In this document: in pieces, positions 4,641 through 9,845 of the stretch | Numbering within the stretch: position 1 is the first letter of the stretch | Layout: every line of letters starts with the position of its first letter | Notes under the pieces: generated by a model | What the model saw: only the letters and a program-made list of their open reading frames with translations | Told to the model about the DNA's origin: nothing | Databases searched by the model: none | Program-made: the position numbers and the translations under genes | DNA from: Thiomargarita sp. | GTDB taxonomy: Bacteria; Pseudomonadota; Gammaproteobacteria; Beggiatoales; Beggiatoaceae | Reading direction: 5' to 3' | Assembly: GCA_023144675.1 (NCBI GenBank) | Contig: JAGLFE010000433.1 | Span: 1-9,845, forward strand | DNA: 9,845 nucleotides

Positions 4641-5765
4641 ATGTTTGACGATTTTTATATGGAAAAAAAAATTAAAAATTCAAATGTTTCAACAAGCTTA
4701 GACCCAATTATTATAGGAACAAAATTACCAAGTTCTACTGATGTAAAAGTAGTAGCTGGCAAAAATTATGATATTAGGCAACCGATTCCAATAAAATACC
4801 AAACAGTTAGAGAACATTTTTTATCAGCTCGTAAAAACTTTTGGATTCCGAATGAAATTCCAATGGGAGAAGATAAATTACAATGGGAATTAGGTAAATT
4901 AACAGAATCTGAAATGTGGCTATTTAAGACTAATATTTCTTACTTAACAGCAGGTGATAATTTAGTACCTGATAATTTGGTTAATGTTGTTTTAAAATAT
5001 ATTACAGCTAATGAAATGCGCCAATATTTAAGATGGCAAGTTGCGGAAGAAAGTAACCATATTGAGTCTTATCTATTCATTTTAGAATCATTTGGTTTAG
5101 ACGAACAAGGTCAAGGACAGATTTTTAATCTTTACCAAGAAATGCCTGAATTGGTAAAAAAAATAAATTGGAATTTAGATTTTACAAATAATGTTATTGA
5201 TTTGGAAGATGCTTTTAAGGTAGAAAAATCTGAATATGCAGATTCACCAGAATTATTAACCTCTTTAATCAAAGATTTAATTGCTTATTATATTTTTGAA
5301 TATTTATTTTTTCCAGCAGGTTTTGCCCAAATTTTTGCATTAGCTCGTAATGGTAAATTGAGAAATACTGCTCAACAGTACGGTTATATATGGCGTGATG
5401 AAACTTTACATGCTTCCAATTGCCTGTGGTTAATCAAGCAAATTATTAGAGAAAATAATAATTTATGGAATAATAATTTACAAGATTATAGTAGAATGAT
5501 TATAGATGAAGCAGTGCAACTAGAAATTTTACATGCTCAAGCTGCTATGCCTGATGGCGGTATTGTTGGGATGCCAATTGCTACTTATATTGAATACATT
5601 AATTTTATAGCAGATAATATCTGTAGAAATTTAGAATTACCACTTTTATATCATATAAATTCACACCCAATGCCTTGGATTAGTGAATATGAAATTAATC
5701 AAGAAGTCAATTTTTTTGAAGGGCGGGTTCGTGAATATCAGACAGGTTCACAATTAGAATGGTAG
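4641..5765 (+). CDS. nrdB: Ribonucleotide reductase class I beta subunit (radical subunit)
   Basis: A 374-residue R2 protein. It houses the dimetal/tyrosyl-radical site that starts reduction of ribonucleotides by the NrdA alpha subunit. The six metal ligands are present: D106 (LTAGDNL), E137 and H140 (EESNH), E220 (IFEYLFF), E254 and H257 (RDETLH). Y144, four residues after H140, is in the radical position. Y366 in the C-terminal REYQTGSQLEW corresponds to the tyrosine that passes the radical to NrdA. The overall wording (ITANEMRQYL, ESFGLDE, WRDETLH, PWISE, NFFEGRVREYQ) recalls the Chlamydia-type R2. That protein has Phe at the radical site; this one keeps Tyr. The ATG at 4641 follows AAAGGA (4627-4632) by 8 nt; Met7 is an alternative, reached just before an A9 run (4663-4671). 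nrdA is not adjacent on either side within the window. Confidence 0.95.
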   Translation: MFDDFYMEKKIKNSNVSTSLDPIIIGTKLPSSTDVKVVAGKNYDIRQPIPIKYQTVREHFLSARKNFWIPNEIPMGEDKLQWELGKLTESEMWLFKTNISYLTAGDNLVPDNLVNVVLKYITANEMRQYLRWQVAEESNHIESYLFILESFGLDEQGQGQIFNLYQEMPELVKKINWNLDFTNNVIDLEDAFKVEKSEYADSPELLTSLIKDLIAYYIFEYLFFPAGFAQIFALARNGKLRNTAQQYGYIWRDETLHASNCLWLIKQIIRENNNLWNNNLQDYSRMIIDEAVQLEILHAQAAMPDGGIVGMPIATYIEYINFIADNICRNLELPLLYHINSHPMPWISEYEINQEVNFFEGRVREYQTGSQLEW

Positions 5766-5805
5766 TTAAGTGGCGAAATAAAACTGGCTAAATCCAAATA
5801 AATTT

Positions 5806-6357
5806 ATGATAGCATTAATTTACGCTTTAAATTGGATTGATTTAAGTATGATTACTTTCATTTTATTATCCGTAATTGTTAGCTTTTTTCACGGTTTTAT
5901 CGAAGAATTATTTTCATTTTTAGCTTGGTTTTTTGCATTTATTATCGCATTTCTATTTTTAGATGAATGGGCAAACTTATTAATTATATTGGTACCTAAA
6001 TATATGGATTTACGTCTAGTGGTTGCTTTCATCAGTTTATTTTTATTTAGCTTTATTCTTATTGAATGGATTAATTATTTAATTATAAACTCGCTTGGTG
6101 GGCGATTTTACTTATCTTTACTAAATCGTTTTGTTGCTACTATATTTGGTTTTGCTAGAAGTATGGTTATTATTGTTGCAATAATTTTTTTATTAGGCTT
6201 AAGTTATTTACCTACTAAAATAGAATGGCAACAATCTATTTTAATTACCAATATTAAACCGATTGTAGTAAAATTACGTAGTTATTTACCATTTGAGGTT
6301 GCAATCCAATTTAATTTTGAACCTCCACCTGAATGGACTTCATTTTCTTCTTATTAG
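5806..6357 (+). CDS. cvpA: CvpA family membrane protein
   Basis: A 183-residue inner-membrane protein of the CvpA (colicin V production) family. The family start is recognisable: WIDLSMI near residue 10, a hydrophobic helix, then HGFIEELFSFLAW (residues 29-41), corresponding to RGF.RE.lSL..W in enterobacterial CvpA. About four hydrophobic segments follow, with a GGRFYLSLLNR...GFARSM segment typical of the family and a polar proline-bearing C-terminal tail. Its biochemical role is not firmly known; in E. coli it is needed for colicin V export and lies upstream of purF, as here. The start at 5806 lacks a good Shine-Dalgarno sequence, but the next Met (residue 15) lies after the conserved WID, so 5806 is the best choice. 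It lies 40 bp after nrdB and 18 bp before purF. Confidence 0.88.
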   Translation: MIALIYALNWIDLSMITFILLSVIVSFFHGFIEELFSFLAWFFAFIIAFLFLDEWANLLIILVPKYMDLRLVVAFISLFLFSFILIEWINYLIINSLGGRFYLSLLNRFVATIFGFARSMVIIVAIIFLLGLSYLPTKIEWQQSILITNIKPIVVKLRSYLPFEVAIQFNFEPPPEWTSFSSY

Positions 6358-6375
6358 GTTTGGAATAATTGTTTT

Positions 6376-7908
6376 ATGTGTGGAATTATCGGAATTGTTG
6401 GGAAATCACGAGTCAATCAATCTATATATGATGGACTAACCGCATTACAACATCGTGGACAAGATGCAGCAGGCATTGTTACTTGTGAACATGATCGCTT
6501 GTATTTACGTAAAAATAACGGCTTGGTTCGAGATGTTTTCCAAACTCGCCACATGTTAAATTTACGTGGTAATATGGGCATTGGACATGTACGTTATCCT
6601 ACCGCAGGTTGTTCATCTAGTGCGGAAGCACAACCATTTTACGTTAATTCTCCTTATGGTATTGCTTTAGCACATAATGGTAATTTAGTCAATGCAGAAA
6701 ATTTGAAAAAAGATTTATTTCAAGAAGATTTACGACATATTAATACCAATTCTGATTCCGAAGTATTATTAAATGTACTCGCCCATGAATTGCAAATTTT
6801 AGGAAAATTGAAGATTAATCAAGAAGATATTTTTAAAGCAGTTGAGGGAATTTATAAACGTTGTTCTGGGGGATACGCAGCGGTTGCATTGATTATTGGT
6901 ATTGGCATATTGGCATTTCGTGGACCTAATGGAATTCGACCAATTGTTTTTGGCAAGCGAGAAACCAAAGCTGGTACAGAATACATGGTTGCATCGGAAA
7001 GTGCGGCTCTTGACATACTTGGATTTGAATTAATTCGTGATATTGCACCAGGAGAAGCTATTTTTATTTCTGTTGATGGCAAACTTCATACTCAACAATG
7101 TATAAAAAATTCATTGCATGCACCTTGCATTTTTGAAATTATTTACATGGCACGTCCTGATTCAATTATAGATGGTATATCGGTTTATAAAGCCCGTTTA
7201 CGTATGGGAAAAACTTTAGCTAAAAAAATATTACGTTTGTATCCTAAACATGATATTGATGTAGTTATTCCAATTCCAGATACCAGTCGTACCGCTGCCG
7301 TTCAAGTAGCTTATATTTTAAATCGAAAATATCGCGAAGGTTTTGTTAAAAATCGTTATATTCCACGTACTTTTATTATGGCTGAACAAAATTTACGTAA
7401 AAAGTCAGTTCGGCAAAAATTAAATGCAATTTCTTTAGAATTTAAAGGAAAAAATGTGTTATTAATTGACGATTCTATTGTGCGCGGTACAACTTGTAAA
7501 CAAATTATTCAAATGGCACGTGATGCTGGTGCAAATAAAGTATATTTTGCTTCAGCCGCTCCACCAATTCGTTACCCCAATGTTTATGGAATTGATATGC
7601 CTTCGGCTAAAGAATTGTTAGCTTATAATAGTACTACGAAGGAAATTGCTGAAAAAATTGGAGCAGATTGGCTGGTTTATCAAGATTTAGAGGATTTAAT
7701 TGCTTGCGCTCGTAAAGGTAATAAAAATATAAAACAATTTGATATATCTTGCTTTACGGGTAATTATATAACTGGTGATATTGATGAAGCCTATTTAGCT
7801 ACACTGGAAAATCATCGTAATGATGCCGCTAAAATTGAAAATGAATCAATTTATAAAACTGAATTACTGGATTTAAATAACAATATTCCTGAAGAAAATA
7901 TGGAATAA
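6376..7908 (+). CDS. purF: Amidophosphoribosyltransferase (PurF)
   Basis: A 510-residue enzyme for the first committed step of purine synthesis: glutamine and PRPP give 5-phosphoribosylamine, glutamate and diphosphate. The N-terminal Ntn glutaminase domain starts MCGIIGIVG, so the nucleophile C2 is exposed after Met removal and no propeptide is present. Other glutaminase residues match the E. coli enzyme: R73 in HVRYPTAG, N101 and G102 in AHNGNL, D127 in NSDSE. The C-terminal phosphoribosyltransferase domain carries the PRPP loop VLLIDDSIVRGTT at 361-373 with D365 and D366. Length and lack of a propeptide fit the proteobacterial type rather than the Bacillus type. GGAA precedes the ATG by about 10 nt. 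It follows cvpA, as in E. coli, and ends 3 bp before the TPR membrane protein gene. Confidence 0.97.
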   Translation: MCGIIGIVGKSRVNQSIYDGLTALQHRGQDAAGIVTCEHDRLYLRKNNGLVRDVFQTRHMLNLRGNMGIGHVRYPTAGCSSSAEAQPFYVNSPYGIALAHNGNLVNAENLKKDLFQEDLRHINTNSDSEVLLNVLAHELQILGKLKINQEDIFKAVEGIYKRCSGGYAAVALIIGIGILAFRGPNGIRPIVFGKRETKAGTEYMVASESAALDILGFELIRDIAPGEAIFISVDGKLHTQQCIKNSLHAPCIFEIIYMARPDSIIDGISVYKARLRMGKTLAKKILRLYPKHDIDVVIPIPDTSRTAAVQVAYILNRKYREGFVKNRYIPRTFIMAEQNLRKKSVRQKLNAISLEFKGKNVLLIDDSIVRGTTCKQIIQMARDAGANKVYFASAAPPIRYPNVYGIDMPSAKELLAYNSTTKEIAEKIGADWLVYQDLEDLIACARKGNKNIKQFDISCFTGNYITGDIDEAYLATLENHRNDAAKIENESIYKTELLDLNNNIPEENME

Positions 7909-7911
7909 AAT

Positions 7912-9759
7912 ATGTTGAAATATTTAAAAATATCTTATGTTCAATTTTTTATACTTGCTATTGGTACATTATTAGTATATGGGCATACTTTGGATGCACC
8001 CTTTTATTTAGATGATTTCTCTTCCATTCAAGAAAATCCAATTATTTTTGATTGGAAAGGTACTTTATCTGAACTTTGGCAATTTGCACCGTTACGCATT
8101 ATTGGCTATCTAAGTTTTGCCCTTAATTACCAATTGCATCAATTCCAAGTTGCTGGTTATCATATTGTTAATATAATTATCCATTTACTGGTTGGTTTTG
8201 CCGTATGGAGTATTTTATATGGTTTAATTAACACTTCAGTTGCCAAAAATAACTTATCTAAAAATGGTCAACAATGGCTACCTTTAATTGTAGCTTTAAT
8301 TTTTATTTTACACCCTTTACATATCCAAAGTGTTACCTATATTGTTCAAAGACTTGCTTCGCTGGCGGCATTATTTTATTTCGCTTCAATGGCATGTTTT
8401 ATTCAAGCACGTTTGTCGGTTTATAATAAACAGCGAATTTTTTGGATAATATTTTGCTCACTATTTGCATTACTAGCCTTTTTCACCAAGCAAAATACTT
8501 TTACGTTACCCATCGCTTTTATATTAATAGAATTACTATTTTTTACCTATAATAAACAACGATTATTATTAGCTGGTATTATCGCATTATTAAGCATTAT
8601 TATGGTGTGGATATTAGTAACTTTAAGTTTTGGGAAAAATCCGTTTTCTTTGGAAGTTATACAAACTCTGACTAGAGAAACCACAACTATCTCACGAACT
8701 GCTTATTTAGCTACTCAAATGAGCGTATTATGGACTTATATTAGTCTATTTTTTTGGTCAGCTAGTTCGCACATAGATTATAACTATCCAATTACCGAAC
8801 ATTTTTTATACGTCCATGAAAATTATCATATAATAGCTCGTTTTTTCCATAGTGTAGCTATTTGGGCATTATTAGGGCATTTATTATTATTATCCATCGC
8901 TTTATATAATTGGCATCGTCGTCCATTAGTTGCATTTGGGATTTTTTTTTACTATTTAGCTCATGCAATAGAATCCAGTATAATTCCTATTCGAGATGTA
9001 ATATTTGAACACCGAACTTACTTGCCAAATTTAGGATTGATTATTTTATGTAGTTGGTTACTGGTTGAACAGTTTCCACGTTGGTTTAACCAGCGCATAA
9101 CTCAATTTATTATCATAGTTTTACTGATTGTTTTAGCAACCATAACTTGGCAACGCAATCAAATGTGGCGTGATCCAGTACTTTTATGGCAGCATAATAT
9201 TGAACAAGCTCCTGAAAAGAAAAGAGGCTGGGTTATTTTAGGTAAGCATTTAGTGCAAAGAGGGCAACAAGAAAAACAACAAGGAAATATTACTCAAGCT
9301 AAGGAAATATTACGTAAAAGTATTGTCATCCTAAAAAATAGTGTGGTTGAAACTAGGAATTTAGATGGTTCTTTATCCGTTGCTTTTACGCCTGAAGTCG
9401 CCCTTAACTTAATCGTGGCTTATAAAACTTTAGGTGAATATAATTCTGCGTTAAAATGGATTGACAACTCATTAAAATTAAGGCAACAATTACGCCCGTT
9501 TGATCAGGCTAAATTTTTAGTAAATCAAGGTAATATTTTCTTTGAATTGAAACGTTATGCAAAAGCAGAACATTCTTATCGGCAAGCTATTCAAGTTTAT
9601 CCTTATAATTTAAAAGCACAGATTAATTTAGGTAGTTTATTAAGTATAACTGGGCGTTATAAAGAAGCAATTCACTGGTACGAGAATATTATTGCAATTA
9701 ATCCTAGTAATCAGTATGTTAAAACTAGGTTGCAGAAATTAAAAGCTTTGCAACGTTAA
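7912..9759 (+). CDS. Multi-spanning membrane protein with GT-C-like N-terminus and C-terminal TPR repeats
   Basis: A 615-residue protein. Residues 1-420 hold many hydrophobic segments; the first loop contains FYLDDFSS (D34, D35), like the acidic pair of GT-C glycosyltransferases. HPLHIQSVTYIVQR at 134-147 is the hallmark of the TMTC/O-mannosyltransferase-like TPR proteins found in many bacteria. After about residue 440 the chain is soluble and helical, with TPR-like units near 496-525 (VALNLIVAYKTLGEYNSALK), 533-565 (GNIFFELKRYAKAEHSYRQA) and 567-600 (INLGSLLSITGRYKEAIHWY). It may transfer a sugar from a lipid carrier to proteins or surface glycans, but donor and acceptor are unknown and catalysis is inferred only from family resemblance. 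The ATG lies 3 nt after the purF stop, with GGA at the purF end as ribosome binding site, so it is probably co-transcribed with purF. Confidence 0.8.
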   Translation: MLKYLKISYVQFFILAIGTLLVYGHTLDAPFYLDDFSSIQENPIIFDWKGTLSELWQFAPLRIIGYLSFALNYQLHQFQVAGYHIVNIIIHLLVGFAVWSILYGLINTSVAKNNLSKNGQQWLPLIVALIFILHPLHIQSVTYIVQRLASLAALFYFASMACFIQARLSVYNKQRIFWIIFCSLFALLAFFTKQNTFTLPIAFILIELLFFTYNKQRLLLAGIIALLSIIMVWILVTLSFGKNPFSLEVIQTLTRETTTISRTAYLATQMSVLWTYISLFFWSASSHIDYNYPITEHFLYVHENYHIIARFFHSVAIWALLGHLLLLSIALYNWHRRPLVAFGIFFYYLAHAIESSIIPIRDVIFEHRTYLPNLGLIILCSWLLVEQFPRWFNQRITQFIIIVLLIVLATITWQRNQMWRDPVLLWQHNIEQAPEKKRGWVILGKHLVQRGQQEKQQGNITQAKEILRKSIVILKNSVVETRNLDGSLSVAFTPEVALNLIVAYKTLGEYNSALKWIDNSLKLRQQLRPFDQAKFLVNQGNIFFELKRYAKAEHSYRQAIQVYPYNLKAQINLGSLLSITGRYKEAIHWYENIIAINPSNQYVKTRLQKLKALQR

Positions 9760-9792
9760 TTATAGAAGATTTAAAACAAGGAATAATAACGA

Positions 9793-9845
9793 GTGAAAAA
9801 ATACTCAATTCTATCATTATTTAGTGGTTGTGGCGGACTTGACTT
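9793..9845 (+). CDS. C5-cytosine DNA methyltransferase, 5' end only
   Basis: The first 17 codons, starting from GTG at 9793 with AAGGAA at 9778-9783 as ribosome binding site, give MKKYSILSLFSGCGGLD before the window ends. LFSGCGGLD is motif I (AdoMet binding, usually followed by LGF) of DNA (cytosine-5) methyltransferases, which in bacteria usually belong to restriction-modification systems or act as solitary methylases. In-frame stops (TAA TAA) lie just before the GTG, so this is the real start region. It is 33 bp after the TPR protein gene and on the same strand. The catalytic PCQ motif, target-recognition region and any restriction enzyme are outside the window. Confidence 0.8.
   Translation, partial: MKKYSILSLFSGCGGLD

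Noticed and set aside
4489..4701. 70-codon plus-strand reading frame across the VanZ-like/nrdB junction
   Set aside because: It overlaps both genes out of frame and its composition is that of intergenic AT-rich DNA.

Overview
The window is AT-rich bacterial DNA with tight gene packing and Shine-Dalgarno-type starts. The cvpA-purF pair, a PntA-like transhydrogenase subunit, the split nrdB and the repeated DUF29 genes fit a gammaproteobacterium. A low-GC relative of the filamentous sulfur bacteria (Beggiatoa/Thiothrix type) is a reasonable guess, but the sequence alone does not prove it. No tRNA, rRNA, CRISPR array, insertion sequence or phage gene was recognised.

Left part (1-2715, all minus strand): an accessory-looking block. 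In transcription order it holds DUF29 copy 3, a two-gene toxin-antitoxin module (small antitoxin, then a PIN-domain VapC-like RNase), DUF29 copy 2, DUF29 copy 1 and the 5' end of a pntA-like gene that leaves the window. The three DUF29 genes are all 161 codons. Their first ~72 codons are nearly identical even at synonymous sites, while their 3' halves have diverged. Copies 2 and 3 also share 62 bp of identical upstream DNA. Copies 2 and 1 overlap by 4 nt. The toxin-antitoxin module sits inside the DUF29 array.

Middle (2716-3328): a very AT-rich divergent gap of about 610 bp. It holds the duplicated upstream block of DUF29 copy 3, a weak hairpin followed by T7, an open but start-less hydrophobic stretch, and a candidate promoter for the rightward genes.

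Right part (3329-9845, all plus strand): a run of mostly housekeeping genes. uppP (undecaprenyl-diphosphate phosphatase, cell-wall lipid recycling) overlaps a VanZ-like membrane protein gene. Next come nrdB (ribonucleotide reductase radical subunit, with no nrdA nearby), cvpA and purF (first committed step of purine synthesis). A large membrane protein with a GT-C-like N-terminus and C-terminal TPR repeats starts 3 nt after purF. The first 17 codons of a C5-cytosine DNA methyltransferase gene begin at 9793 and run off the right edge. nrdB and purF both serve nucleotide supply; uppP and possibly the TPR/GT-C protein serve envelope assembly. Nothing here proves these genes form one transcript.

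The most unusual features are the mosaic DUF29 array with an embedded toxin-antitoxin module and, at the right edge, the start of what may be a restriction-modification locus.
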